Positions 10,104 through 18,195 of a stretch of DNA of 55,845 nucleotides are shown here, in pieces. The position numbers and the translations under genes were made by a program. The notes under the pieces were generated by a model. It did no database searches and was not told the DNA's origin. It was given only the letters and a program-made list of their open reading frames with translations. How positions within the stretch are numbered: position 1 is the stretch's first letter; the number at the start of each line of letters is the position of its first letter. The stretch is from Methanoculleus sp. UBA374 (GTDB lineage Archaea; Halobacteriota; Methanomicrobia; Methanomicrobiales; Methanoculleaceae): contig DAYL01000023.1 in NCBI GenBank assembly GCA_002508705.1, forward strand, positions 28,521 through 84,365, written 5' to 3'.

Positions 10104-11330
10104 ATGGAATCTGGAGATCTCAAAATCGCGTGGGCGCGGCAGTATATGCCGGTCCTTGCGTCTATTCGGAAGCGGTTTATCGAGGAAAAACCGTTCTCGG
10201 GCATGACCGTCGGCATGGCCCTGCATGTCGAGGCAAAGACTGCGGTGCTGGTCGAGACCCTGGCGGCGGGCGGTGCCGGGGTGCATATCACGGGGTGCAA
10301 CCCTCTCTCGACCCAGGACGATGTCTCGGCGGCGCTCAACACTCGGGATAGGGTTCATTCTTATGCCCGTCGGGGTGCGAGCGTCGAGGAATACTACGCG
10401 GCCATCGATCGGGTGCTCGATGCCCGTCCTGCGATCACCATCGACGACGGTATGGACCTGATCTATCGCATCCACACCGAGCGGCAGGACGTTCTCGATT
10501 CGGTCATCGGCGGGTGCGAGGAGACGACGACCGGCATCCACCGGCTCCGCGCCATGGCACGGGACGGGGCGCTCGAATTCCCGGTTATCGCCGTCAACGA
10601 TACCCCGATGAAGCATTTCTTCGATAACGTCCACGGCACCGGGGAGAGCGCACTTGCATCCATCATGATAACGACGAACGTCCTCATCGCCGGAAAGCGG
10701 TTCGTCGTCGCGGGGTACGGCTACTGCGGCCGGGGGCTTGCACGCAAGGCCCGGGGTCTCGGTGCCCGCGTCATCGTGACCGAGGTCGACCCCCGGAGGG
10801 CGCTCGAAGCGCACATGGACGGGTTCGATGTCATGACAATGAATGAGGCGGCGGCCCTCGGCGATATCTTCGTCACCACCACCGGGAATGCGGGCATCAT
10901 CACCGGGCAGCACTTCCCGAAGATGAAAGACGGGGCCATCCTTGCGAACGCGGGCCATTTCAACGTGGAGATCGATGTCGCGTGGCTCGCATCCCACGCG
11001 GACTCCACCGTCCACCGGGACGGGATCGACACCTACATGCTCGACGGCATGGCCGTTCATGTCCTTGCCGAGGGGAGGCTCGTGAACCTTGCAACACCGA
11101 AGGGCATGGGCCACCCGGTCGAGGTGATGGACCTGAGTTTCGCCGTCCAGGCGCTCTCTGCGGAGTTCATCGCAAAACACGGCCGCGATCTCGCTCCCGG
11201 GGTTCACGACGTCCCTTCCGCCATCGACGAAGAGGTGGCGCGGCTGAAACTCGCCGCGCTCGGTCTTTCGATCGACCGTCTGACGCCAGAGCAGGAGACC
11301 TACATGAACAGCTGGGCGATCGGGACGTAA
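10104..11330 (+). CDS. ahcY: Adenosylhomocysteinase (or S-inosyl-L-homocysteine hydrolase)
   Basis: This NAD-dependent enzyme removes S-adenosylhomocysteine produced by methyltransferases. In several methanogens the homologue acts on S-inosylhomocysteine instead; sequence alone does not decide which. Visible motifs are GCNPLSTQDDVSAAL in the substrate domain, the NAD-binding GYGYCGRG, and HFNVEID. The C-terminus is truncated relative to bacterial enzymes, as usual in archaea. The ATG at 10104 is preferred over a GTG nine bases upstream because GGTGG lies five bases before it. It is monocistronic. Confidence 0.93.
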   Translation: MESGDLKIAWARQYMPVLASIRKRFIEEKPFSGMTVGMALHVEAKTAVLVETLAAGGAGVHITGCNPLSTQDDVSAALNTRDRVHSYARRGASVEEYYAAIDRVLDARPAITIDDGMDLIYRIHTERQDVLDSVIGGCEETTTGIHRLRAMARDGALEFPVIAVNDTPMKHFFDNVHGTGESALASIMITTNVLIAGKRFVVAGYGYCGRGLARKARGLGARVIVTEVDPRRALEAHMDGFDVMTMNEAAALGDIFVTTTGNAGIITGQHFPKMKDGAILANAGHFNVEIDVAWLASHADSTVHRDGIDTYMLDGMAVHVLAEGRLVNLATPKGMGHPVEVMDLSFAVQALSAEFIAKHGRDLAPGVHDVPSAIDEEVARLKLAALGLSIDRLTPEQETYMNSWAIGT

Positions 11331-11646
11331 ATTTTTTTGTTCCGGAAGAACGCCCGGCGGAGAGGTGCCGAGCCGTTGCGTTGTCAGGCCGTCCCCATCC
11401 CGGAAAGGCGTTTTCGGAGATCTCCTGATGTCGTCCCAAAAGATCCCGAAAACCCTTGGTGCATCTCGATCGGATACTTATCGTAGAATTTCTGTCGCCG
11501 GGGCCGCACCGGAGGTCTACCCGGAGAAACGGCTTTTATCCCGGGCACACCTTGCGGCAGACGTTCCTGGCCAACCTCACCGTTTACCGGGAGGTGATCG
11601 GGGGCGAACCCCCGGAATGGTCCGGGTGGGGGACTGTTCTTCCCGT
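11331..11646. other. Intergenic region, no gene recognised
   Basis: Between ahcY and the transposase remnant I see no supported gene. A short + strand frame around 11540-11660 reads like protein-coding sequence but has no recognisable family and runs into the transposase remnant. The IS5-like copy ends abruptly at its left side, so this stretch may contain the junction of an old rearrangement. Confidence 0.3.
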
Positions 11647-12048
11647 CTACCGGTTTATTGCCATTACAACCGGCCGATCCCCCTGTTGCGCCTGGATATC
11701 GTTGGTATCCGTCACACAGCGCGAGAGATCGACACGAAAACCGCTCTGCAGTTTCCGGTTTTTGATCTTCCGTGTTTTCCGGATCTCATACCCGGAACGG
11801 AGCAGGTCGAAGAAGATCGCCTGGTACACCTCCTTCTCGCACAATTCAAGGTGATACCGGTGAATCGTCGATTTCGTGCCATATTTAACCGGAATGTCGC
11901 GCCAGGTGCAGCCGGTGGTCAGGATGTAGAGGATGCCGTTGAACAACCCGCGAGGGTCGCGTCGGGGTCGGCCGACGTGCGGCTTCGTCGGAGGAAGGTG
12001 CTTCTGGACGATCCTCCACAGTTCATCGTCAATTTCCCTGAATGCCAT
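11647..12048 (-). pseudogene. IS5-family transposase, N-terminal fragment
   Basis: The 133-residue frame begins with the region typical of IS5/IS1031-type transposases: DDELWRIVQKHLPP, GRPRRDPRGLFNGILYIL and TGCTWRDIPVKYG, then a helix-rich segment with YHLELCEKEVYQ. It then reads through a divergent DTNDIQAQQGD segment and stops. The DDE catalytic core that should follow is missing, and no continuation is seen in another frame downstream. It is therefore either the orfA half of a frameshifting element whose second half is lost, or a plain truncation. Confidence 0.8.
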
Positions 12049-12072
12049 GCTCTTGAATGTTATCTATAGGTA

Positions 12073-12342
12073 TCATCTCATTCTCACCATAAACCCGTGG
12101 CCGCACCCGGCGCACCGGTATTGGGCATAGAGGCCCCGGTCGGAGAGATCGACGGTTCCGTGGAACTCTCCCGGGGACCCGCACCTGGGGCACTGGTGGG
12201 CGACGTGCGCTCCCCGACTGCCGTTAACGGGGTCCTGGTGCTGGCAACCGCAGAAGGGGTCGGGAGTGCACGTCCCCTCATCGGTATCCCCGACGGCGTT
12301 CGATGAGCCCGGTGTCTTTTGGGTACGGGTTATTACGTGCAC
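12073..12342 (-). CDS. Small zinc-ribbon protein
   Basis: The 89-residue product has a C-terminal zinc ribbon with CPRCGSPG followed ~20 residues later by CAGCGHGF, and a basic end. A further pair of Cys (CTPDPFCGC) lies near the N-terminus. Such ribbons bind nucleic acid or protein; no specific function can be assigned. The start codon is GTG and sits inside a perfect 12-bp palindrome (TACGTGCACGTA, 12334-12345), which could be a control site. The gene is divergent from the ribbon-helix-helix gene at 12576. Confidence 0.55.
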   Translation of the reverse strand: MHVITRTQKTPGSSNAVGDTDEGTCTPDPFCGCQHQDPVNGSRGAHVAHQCPRCGSPGEFHGTVDLSDRGLYAQYRCAGCGHGFMVRMR

Positions 12343-12405
12343 GTATCAGCCCTCTTGTTTCCGGTGTGGTTGCTCCCCTCTGTCGTGCTGCAGCCCCATT
12401 CATTT

Positions 12406-12436
12406 TGTGCCTGTCGGACGCTTTCCGGCAGGCACA
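12406..12436. other. Strong 13-bp hairpin between divergent genes
   Basis: TGTGCCTGTCGGA and TCCGGCAGGCACA are inverted repeats separated by five bases (CGCTT). They pair at all 13 positions if one G-U pair is allowed. No T-run follows, so it is not a typical intrinsic terminator. It lies between two divergently transcribed small genes. Confidence 0.6.
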
Positions 12437-12490
12437 GGCTGACCGGCTTGCTCCATCTCATGCATTTAGATCGGGTCTAAGAAGGTTTAA

Positions 12491-12520
12491 TGGTATCTAT
12501 TGGTATCCTATGGTATCGCA
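12491..12520. promoter_or_regulatory. Three 10-bp iterons (TGGTATC), likely operator of the downstream RHH gene
   Basis: TGGTATC occurs at 12491, 12501 and 12511, with a period of exactly 10 bp, so the copies face the same side of the helix. The array ends 55 bp before the start of a small ribbon-helix-helix protein. RHH repressors commonly bind short tandem repeats co-operatively, so autoregulation is the simplest reading. An AT-rich stretch (AATAGAAAAATAAAAATG) follows directly and may hold the promoter. Confidence 0.55.
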
Positions 12521-12575
12521 ATAGAAAAATAAAAATGACAGGATATAACTGTTCTGCAGGCTACCTAAATAGGAG

Positions 12576-12854
12576 ATGGAGTCCCCCGATACCGTTTCAA
12601 GCAAACAGGTGGGTGTGCGACTGCCGGGCCACCTGTACCGGTGGTTGAAGGCTAAGGTCGATCGCGATGAGTACTCGAACATGGCACAGGCCGTCATTGG
12701 GGAACTGACAAAGGCCCGGACACTCGAAGAGGTGCCGCACCGGCCAATGCTTTACGATTCCATGGGCGAGGACCCCCTCGCCCGGATGGTGAACGAGCGC
12801 ATCGAGGGGGTCCGTCGCGAACTCCTGGATGAAGTGAAGCGACGGTGTTCCTGA
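12576..12854 (+). CDS. Small ribbon-helix-helix-like DNA-binding protein
   Basis: The 92-residue protein has an N-terminal segment QVGVRLPGHLYRWLKAKVD followed by SNMAQAVIGELTKA. This fits a beta-strand plus two helices as in RHH/MetJ-Arc repressors. The C-terminal half is charged and helical (RMVNERIEGVRRELLDEVK) and may mediate oligomerisation. No toxin gene is adjacent, so it is not clearly an antitoxin. The GGAG motif abuts the ATG with no spacing, so translation may be leaderless. The iterons upstream suggest self-regulation. Confidence 0.6.
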   Translation: MESPDTVSSKQVGVRLPGHLYRWLKAKVDRDEYSNMAQAVIGELTKARTLEEVPHRPMLYDSMGEDPLARMVNERIEGVRRELLDEVKRRCS

Positions 12855-13025
12855 TCAGAACCTGCTTCATTTCTGCAAGGATCATTCAAATAAAGCCTGA
12901 ATTTTCCCTGTTTTCACGTTCGCCCCGGCGTCGATCTCCGATGAGGGCCATTTTCCCGGTTCGGGCCCGCCTGTTCCCTCCTTTCTGTGCGGCGAGGTCC
13001 GGCGACACTATACCTTTTAATACTG

Positions 13026-13118
13026 TAGGAAACGGTTAATCTATTTTATTTAATAAATGTATAAAATAAACTAAATTAAATACCTGGAACTGCAACCCTT
13101 TTATAGGAAAGGTGTAGC
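13026..13118 (+). promoter_or_regulatory. AT-rich promoter region of modABC
   Basis: After a GC-rich stretch the sequence turns almost purely A/T (13036-13080) and contains TTTAATAAATG and ATAAAATAAACTAAATTAAAT. These hold TATA-box-like elements 40-70 bp before the modA ATG. AGGAAAGGTG lies 5-15 bases before the ATG as a ribosome binding site. No clear ModE-type palindrome could be assigned by eye. The preceding 12855-13025 stretch shows no gene. Confidence 0.5.
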
Positions 13119-13940
13119 ATGAAGATGTCAGTTCCGGCAACCCTTGTTGCCGTAAGTCTTCTAATTATTGCCGCTCTCCTGGTTGCGGGGTGTACGACCA
13201 CCCCGCAGGCTCCTGGGGAAACGACTCTGACCGTCTTTACGGCAGCGTCGCTCACGGGGGCCTTCACTGATATCGGGAGAGCATATGAAGCACAGAACGA
13301 GAACGTCAAGGTCGACTTCGTCTTCGACGGCTCGCAGACCCTCCGCACCCAGATCGAACAGGGAGCGAACGTAGATATCTTTGTCTCTGCAAGCACGAAG
13401 CACATGCAGGCCCTCCAGGACGGGGGGTTCATGGACAACAGCACCGTGGCCCCATTCCTCGAGAACAATCTGGCCCTGATCGTCCCGGTCGATAACCCGG
13501 CGGGGATCACGGGTCTTGCCGACCTGAATAAGTCGGGCGTGAAGATCGTCATCGGCACCAAGGATGTTCCTTTCGGCGACTACACCCGGCAGATGCTCGA
13601 GAAACTGGCTGCCGACCCTGCATACGGCGAGGCATACCGTGAAGCCGTGATGCAGAACGTCATCTCCGAGGAGACAGCGGTGAGTTCGGTGGTGCCCAAG
13701 CTGGCGCTCGGCGAGGCGGATGCGGCGATCGTCTACAAGTCGGACGTCACCAGGGACGACCTGGACAAAGTGACGCGGATCGAGATCCCGGCCCAGTACA
13801 ACGTCAAGGCCACCTATCCGCTCGGCATCCTTGCGGAATCGCCGAGCAAGACTGAAGCAGAGTCGTTCATAGCATTCGTCCGGGGTCCGGACGGCAGCGC
13901 CATCCTGACAGACTATGGATTTGACCCGATCCCTGCCTGA
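13119..13940 (+). CDS. modA: Molybdate/tungstate ABC transporter substrate-binding lipoprotein
   Basis: The protein begins with a basic start, a hydrophobic run and the lipobox LVAGC (Cys at about residue 25), so it is a membrane-tethered lipoprotein on the outer face. The mature part starts TLTVFTAASLTGAFTDIG, the classic ModA start with the oxyanion-binding Ser of AAS. It continues with DIFVSAS and a VSSVVPKLALGEADAAIVYKS segment typical of the family. It captures molybdate or tungstate for the molybdoenzymes of methanogenesis. modB overlaps its 3' end by 26 bp. Confidence 0.93.
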   Translation: MKMSVPATLVAVSLLIIAALLVAGCTTTPQAPGETTLTVFTAASLTGAFTDIGRAYEAQNENVKVDFVFDGSQTLRTQIEQGANVDIFVSASTKHMQALQDGGFMDNSTVAPFLENNLALIVPVDNPAGITGLADLNKSGVKIVIGTKDVPFGDYTRQMLEKLAADPAYGEAYREAVMQNVISEETAVSSVVPKLALGEADAAIVYKSDVTRDDLDKVTRIEIPAQYNVKATYPLGILAESPSKTEAESFIAFVRGPDGSAILTDYGFDPIPA

Positions 13941-14757
13941 GCGTGAGGTTCTCCTCTCCGGCAGCCGGACGCGGTTCTGGAGGGCGGCGCTTGCCCTCCT
14001 CATCTCCGTCCTTCTTGTTATCTTCCTCCTCTTCGTCACGTTGCCGGTCGTCTCGCTCTTCCTGCGCATCTCGCCGGAAGCTTTCTTTCGTTCACTTGCC
14101 GCACCGGTGGTCCTCGATGCGCTCTCCCTCTCTCTCGTCACCGCGACGGTGAGCACGGCGATCGTCGTCCTCTTCGGGACGCCGCTTGCCCTGGTGAACG
14201 CACGGCGGGACTACGCGGGGAGGGAGCTCGTCGACACCCTCACCGACCTCCCCATGGTCCTGCCGCCGGCGGTGGCGGGCCTCGCGCTGCTGATGGCGTT
14301 CGGGCGCCGGGGCGTGGTCGGGCAGTACCTCGACGTCTTCGGCATCCAGATCGCCTTCACCACCCTCGCGGTGGTCACGGCCCAGGTCTTTGTCGCCTCG
14401 CCGTTTTACATCCGGCAGGCGAGAGCGAGCTTCGAGGCGATCGACCGCCTCTACGAGGATGCAGCGCGGACCCTCGGGGCGTCCCCCGGAACTGTCGCCC
14501 TCAGGATTACCATTCCGCTTGCATGGGGCGGGCTCGTCTCCGGGGCAATCCTCTCGTTCGCCCGGGCGCTCGGAGAGTTCGGCGCCACGATCATGTTTGC
14601 CGGGAACTTCCAGGGCCGTACCCAGACAATGCCGCTTGCGATTTATACGACCATGCAGGGAGACATGAACGCCGCGATCAGCCTCTCCATCATCCTCGTC
14701 GTGATATCGTTTGCGGTGATCTCCGCGGTGAAGATCGTCACCCGGAGGAGGTACTGA
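13915..14757 (+). CDS. modB: Molybdate ABC transporter permease
   Basis: The 280-residue integral membrane protein carries about six transmembrane segments and the inner-membrane permease EAA-type loop: EDAARTLGASPGTVALRITIP, then LGEFGATIMFAGNFQGRTQTM, both highly characteristic of ModB. It forms the channel and couples to the ModC ATPase. It overlaps modA by 26 bp and touches modC by one base (TGATG), so the three genes are translationally coupled. Confidence 0.93.
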   Translation: MDLTRSLPEREVLLSGSRTRFWRAALALLISVLLVIFLLFVTLPVVSLFLRISPEAFFRSLAAPVVLDALSLSLVTATVSTAIVVLFGTPLALVNARRDYAGRELVDTLTDLPMVLPPAVAGLALLMAFGRRGVVGQYLDVFGIQIAFTTLAVVTAQVFVASPFYIRQARASFEAIDRLYEDAARTLGASPGTVALRITIPLAWGGLVSGAILSFARALGEFGATIMFAGNFQGRTQTMPLAIYTTMQGDMNAAISLSIILVVISFAVISAVKIVTRRRY

Positions 14758-15470
14758 TGCTCTCTCTCCATGTTATCAGGCAGTTGCGGGACTTTCCCCT
14801 CGATGTCGCGCTCTCGGTCCGGTCGGGGGAGACCCTCGTCCTCATCGGGGAGAATGGGTCGGGCAAGTCCACGGTGCTGAACCTCGTCTCCGGCATCCTT
14901 ACGCCTGATGCAGGCGAGATCACCCTCGGGGACCGGGCGCTCTTCTCGGACGGACAACGGATCGATATCCCTGCCGAGAACCGGAACATCGGCCACCTCT
15001 TCCAGTCCTACGCTCTCTTCCCGCATATGACCGTCTTTGAGAACGTGGCGTTCGGCCTCCGGTGCAGGAAGGTGCCGAAGCCGGAGATAGCCAGATCCGT
15101 GGCGGAGCACCTTCGCGCGATGAACCTCTCCGACCTATCCGGCGTCAACGTAGGCCGGCTATCGGGAGGCCAGCGGCAGCGGGTGGCCCTCGCCCGGGCG
15201 CTGATCCTCGACCCGGAACTCCTCCTCCTCGACGAGCCGCTTGCGGCCGTGGATATGCGGGCGCGAGGCGCGATGCGGACGGAGCTCCGCGACCAGATCC
15301 GGGATGCCGGCATCCCCTGCATCGTCGTCACGCATGCCCTGCGCGACGTCCTCGAACTCGCAGACCGCCTCTGCCTCCTTGAGGAGGGGAAGGTGCTGGC
15401 CGACGGAACGCCGGAGGAGGTGCTCGGGATGAAGGAGAACGGGTTTATCGCGAGTTTCACCGGGGGGTGA
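14757..15470 (+). CDS. modC: Molybdate ABC transporter ATP-binding protein
   Basis: The ATG overlaps the modB stop as TGATG, and GGAGGAGG lies just upstream. The 237-residue product has Walker A GENGSGKST, signature LSGGQRQRVALARAL and Walker B LLLLDEPLAAVD. It is short because it lacks the C-terminal TOBE/Mop regulatory domain of bacterial ModC. A stand-alone Mop-type molbindin gene is found at 54415-54624 of this window and may supply that function. It energises molybdate or tungstate uptake. Confidence 0.92.
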   Translation: MLSLHVIRQLRDFPLDVALSVRSGETLVLIGENGSGKSTVLNLVSGILTPDAGEITLGDRALFSDGQRIDIPAENRNIGHLFQSYALFPHMTVFENVAFGLRCRKVPKPEIARSVAEHLRAMNLSDLSGVNVGRLSGGQRQRVALARALILDPELLLLDEPLAAVDMRARGAMRTELRDQIRDAGIPCIVVTHALRDVLELADRLCLLEEGKVLADGTPEEVLGMKENGFIASFTGG

Positions 15471-15566
15471 GCGGGGGGAAGGCATGGATAGTGGAGACCC
15501 GGAAACCGGGGATGCTGGAAAAGGTCCCGGCACGACCTTATATCCCGGACGCCCACCTCTAGGTCG

Positions 15567-16034
15567 ATGACACACAGTCCCCGGATCTCTCTCCTGCTCC
15601 TTGCACTGCTGGCGGTTCTTACTTCTGTGCCGGGGCTGGTTTTTGAAGAGACCGCAGGCCAGCAGCTCGCCGTCGAGTGCCCCTTCAACGAATCGCACGC
15701 ATTGGTATACCAGCGGATACTGGAGCAGAACGCATCCGTAGGTGAGTACTATGAGATGACCTGCCCTGAATTCCTGGAGAGCATGCCCCCGGAGACGAGG
15801 GCGCATCTTTACAACACGACGATGCGCGGGCCCCGGGATATCGCTGCTGACAGGGTGTTTGTCCCTCCCGGAAAATAGGTCGCCATCGGCATCGCCTCGC
15901 CTGTTATCTCGATTTGCGGAGTGCCTATCCACCTTAGCGATATCGTCATCCCCGGCCTCGTCGGGCTCGGTATCCTCGCCCTGCTGGCGGCAGCCTGGAT
16001 CATCCGGCAGCGCGTCCGTAAGAAGGAGGAGTGA
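15567..16034 (+). pseudogene. Secreted membrane-anchored protein interrupted by an in-frame amber codon
   Basis: A 103-codon frame encodes a signal peptide (MTHSPRISLLLLALLAVL) and an acidic, Cys-containing ectodomain, and ends at TAG (15876-15878). The same frame continues without another stop for 51 codons to TGA at 16032-16034. It encodes a hydrophobic helix and the basic tail RQRVRKKEE, a sensible C-terminal anchor. A related anchor is found at 19331-19467. The simplest reading is a nonsense mutation (for example Tyr to amber) in a single-pass surface protein. Readthrough or pyrrolysine is possible only if the genome carries pyl genes, which is not visible here. Confidence 0.65.
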
Positions 16035-16200
16035 GCCTCACCGGGGGCGACGTGCCGGACCCCGGGCGCAGTAGAGGCACTCCTGCGCGTACCCGGCATA
16101 CTCCCCGAAGTAGTCCCGCGCAAACCGCCGGATACGCTCCTAACCGACCGGGGTACAACTCCTTCCTGCAAGGTCCGGGAGGTCCGCCCCGGCCTGCCAC
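16035..16200 (-). pseudogene. 3'-terminal fragment of the ogg DNA glycosylase gene
   Basis: Read on the - strand, this stretch encodes LAGRSCTPVG, a stop, then ERIRRFARDYFGEYAGYAQE and a CLYCARGPA end. It matches the last ~50 codons of the intact glycosylase gene at 45539-46396 nearly residue for residue, except for the internal stop and a few changes. It sits directly after the decayed surface protein gene, and a much shorter copy follows the related anchor fragment near 19480. Confidence 0.8.
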
Positions 16201-16432
16201 CGCCAGCGGCCCATAGAACAAACGCTCGGCATCGACCGATCGGTCGGATGGCGGGTCGGCCCCGCGCAGGGAGAGGCGGGATGAAGAGGGGGAGGACCGG
16301 AGACTCCAACGCGTCCATCCTCCGGCGATTCGGAGGTCACCGTCATCCTCCCGGTACCGGATGAAGAGGCGACGATCGGGATCTGTTTTGACGTCATCAG
16401 GGACATCTCTTTATCCGGCTTCTCATCCAAAT

Positions 16433-16465
16433 GTTGTATGAGAAGTATTATACTTTGTATACACT
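16433..16465. repeat. 33-bp imperfect palindrome, distal copy flanking the ATPase gene
   Basis: GTTGTATGAGAAGTATTATA continues into CTTTGTATACAC. The core AAGTATTATACTT is palindromic except for the central base. The same element occurs at 17928-17960 in direct orientation, so the two copies bracket the low-GC ATPase gene. In this copy the right arm has diverged. Confidence 0.75.
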
Positions 16466-16563
16466 CTTAAAAGAATACAAACAGGAATAATCATTTCTCG
16501 GTCTGTCTCTGCCTGCCGATGGAGAGAGTATATCATGCCTATACCTTGCCAAAATAGTTCTGT

Positions 16564-17937
16564 TCAGAGATCATCAAGATCAAATACACTATATCCCATT
16601 TCACGCAGAATTTCTTTTCCATCTATCTTCTTTGCAAATAGAGCAAAATACTCCTTTCTGGATTCATTATTCCACTGAACATAGCATGACTTTTTTTCAA
16701 GCCCTGAGAGGGTCCTTTCGGCACCGGTTTTGTCAAGACTTTTCCATTTACATTCCACGTATAAAATCTCCCTGTTCTCCGGGTTGGTGACAATTGCATC
16801 AATCTCATGTTCTTTATGCCACCAGGGCCTGACATCAGTAAATGAGAAAGGGAGGGGGATTTCCTTGGTTTTTATCTGTTCGATTACCAGATGCTCAAAC
16901 TGCTTTCCGTAATAGGCATTGAGCCCGGAAGAGATACGGGAATAGACTTCATCAACAAGGCTCATTTCAAGATCCGACAGGTTCGGATATACAAATCTGA
17001 ACCAGAACCTGAAGAACTGGTCATTGATCTCATAGATTCCGCCTTTTCTTCTCCCAAGAGGGAGTATATATTCAATAAAATGGAGGTTTTCAAGCACTGA
17101 AAGGTATTTTGAAAGGTTGCCCCTGTCTATTCCGGTGACCGAAGATAATTCCCCCTGTTTATTGTACCCAAGGGAGAGATATTTCAGGATGAGTGTATAT
17201 ATTTTCGGCTCCCTGAACTCTTCTCTGAGCAGAACTCCGGGCTCGTTGTAGAGGATTTCACCTTTTTTGAGGATCTTTTCCTTTATATTCTCTTCGACTG
17301 TCAGGGAGCCGTCAAGTTTTTGAAGGTAAAAAGGTACGCCTCCGCATATTGCCCATACCCTGAACAGATCGGCTTTTTCATAATCAGGATAGAAGTATTT
17401 TACATGCCTAAATGACATCGATGAAACATTCCATTCTCCTGTTCTCCTCCCGTATAGCGGGCTTTTGTAACCTAAAACCTCGTTTTCCATCATTCCCATT
17501 GAAGAGCCGCATAGTATCAGGAATATATTGCTCTCTACAAGGAGTTCATCCCAGATCTTCTGAAAGACTGATACAACTCCGCGGTTCAGCTCAATTAAAT
17601 ATGGAAATTCGTCGATCGCAATTACCGCCTTTCTGCCGCCCAACTCCTCTGAAAGGTACTTATATAATGAATAAAACGATGAGACATCAATATCCCTGAA
17701 ATATTCTTTTTCGGTGAGGGCGGCGAATTTATCTTTCATCTCTTTGATATTCTCCTCCGTGCTGTCATTTGTGCAGAGGATATATGCCCCGTCCTTGTCT
17801 TCAATGAATTTTTTTATCAGTTCGGTCTTTCCAATCCTCCGTTTTCCATACAAAACGATCATCTGGGATGAATTTTCAGAATATTTCCGGTTGAGAAAAT
17901 CAAGTTCCCTCTCCCGGTTCACGAAGAGTTGTATCAT
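16564..17937 (-). CDS. Archaeal-type AAA ATPase with C-terminal DUF234 nuclease-like domain
   Basis: The N-terminal part has the archaeal ATPase (Arch_ATPase, STAND-like) features: FVNRERELDFLN, Walker A YGKRRIGKTEL, Walker B AVIAIDEFPYL and a CGSSMGMM sensor segment. A winged-helix part follows (SSVTGIDRGNLSKYLSVLENL). The C-terminal DUF234 domain has a PD-(D/E)xK-like core, HEIDAIV then YVECKWK, typical of a degenerate or active nuclease fold. The ATG at 17937 is preferred; an ATG 18 bp upstream falls inside the palindrome. The gene is markedly AT-rich against GC-rich neighbours, which suggests recent transfer. These genes are common, mobile and functionally obscure in archaea. Confidence 0.88.
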   Translation of the reverse strand: MIQLFVNRERELDFLNRKYSENSSQMIVLYGKRRIGKTELIKKFIEDKDGAYILCTNDSTEENIKEMKDKFAALTEKEYFRDIDVSSFYSLYKYLSEELGGRKAVIAIDEFPYLIELNRGVVSVFQKIWDELLVESNIFLILCGSSMGMMENEVLGYKSPLYGRRTGEWNVSSMSFRHVKYFYPDYEKADLFRVWAICGGVPFYLQKLDGSLTVEENIKEKILKKGEILYNEPGVLLREEFREPKIYTLILKYLSLGYNKQGELSSVTGIDRGNLSKYLSVLENLHFIEYILPLGRRKGGIYEINDQFFRFWFRFVYPNLSDLEMSLVDEVYSRISSGLNAYYGKQFEHLVIEQIKTKEIPLPFSFTDVRPWWHKEHEIDAIVTNPENREILYVECKWKSLDKTGAERTLSGLEKKSCYVQWNNESRKEYFALFAKKIDGKEILREMGYSVFDLDDL

Positions 17938-17960
17938 AAGTATTATACTTTGCATACAAC
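17928..17960. repeat. 33-bp imperfect palindrome at the ATPase start (operator or element end)
   Basis: GTTGTATCATAAGTATTATA continues into CTTTGCATACAAC. It is palindromic at 26 of 33 positions by direct comparison with its reverse complement. It overlaps the first codons and the immediate upstream region of the ATPase gene, so a protein bound here would block transcription or translation. The second copy is at 16433-16465. Confidence 0.75.
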
Positions 17961-18195
17961 TATTAAGATATGCCGAGTATGTTGTCCCCGTTCGGATCTT
18001 TACAAGTGCTCCCTATGTCTGTTTTCGGGACGTTTCGACGAGGATGGGTGAATTGCAGACGCCACTGCACGAAAACACTCAGAGGTCCCTCCGCATCCAC
18101 CACCTGCACCGGAGCAAGAAGTACCCCGAAACACGGCGGTATCTCAAACTCGACATAGCCCGCACCCCGGTGCGTTGGACCGAGCCCCCCTTCTC
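17961..18195. other. Region without a recognisable gene
   Basis: Between the palindrome and the TIM-barrel pseudogene no frame resembles a known family. The sequence returns to the GC-rich base composition of the chromosome immediately after the palindrome, which marks the right limit of the AT-rich insert. Confidence 0.35.

Noticed and set aside
11456..11646. Frame on the + strand reading LRQTFLANLTVYREVIGGEP next to the IS5 relic.
   Set aside because: It looks somewhat protein-like, but no family is recognised, no start or full length can be argued, and it runs antisense through the transposase fragment.
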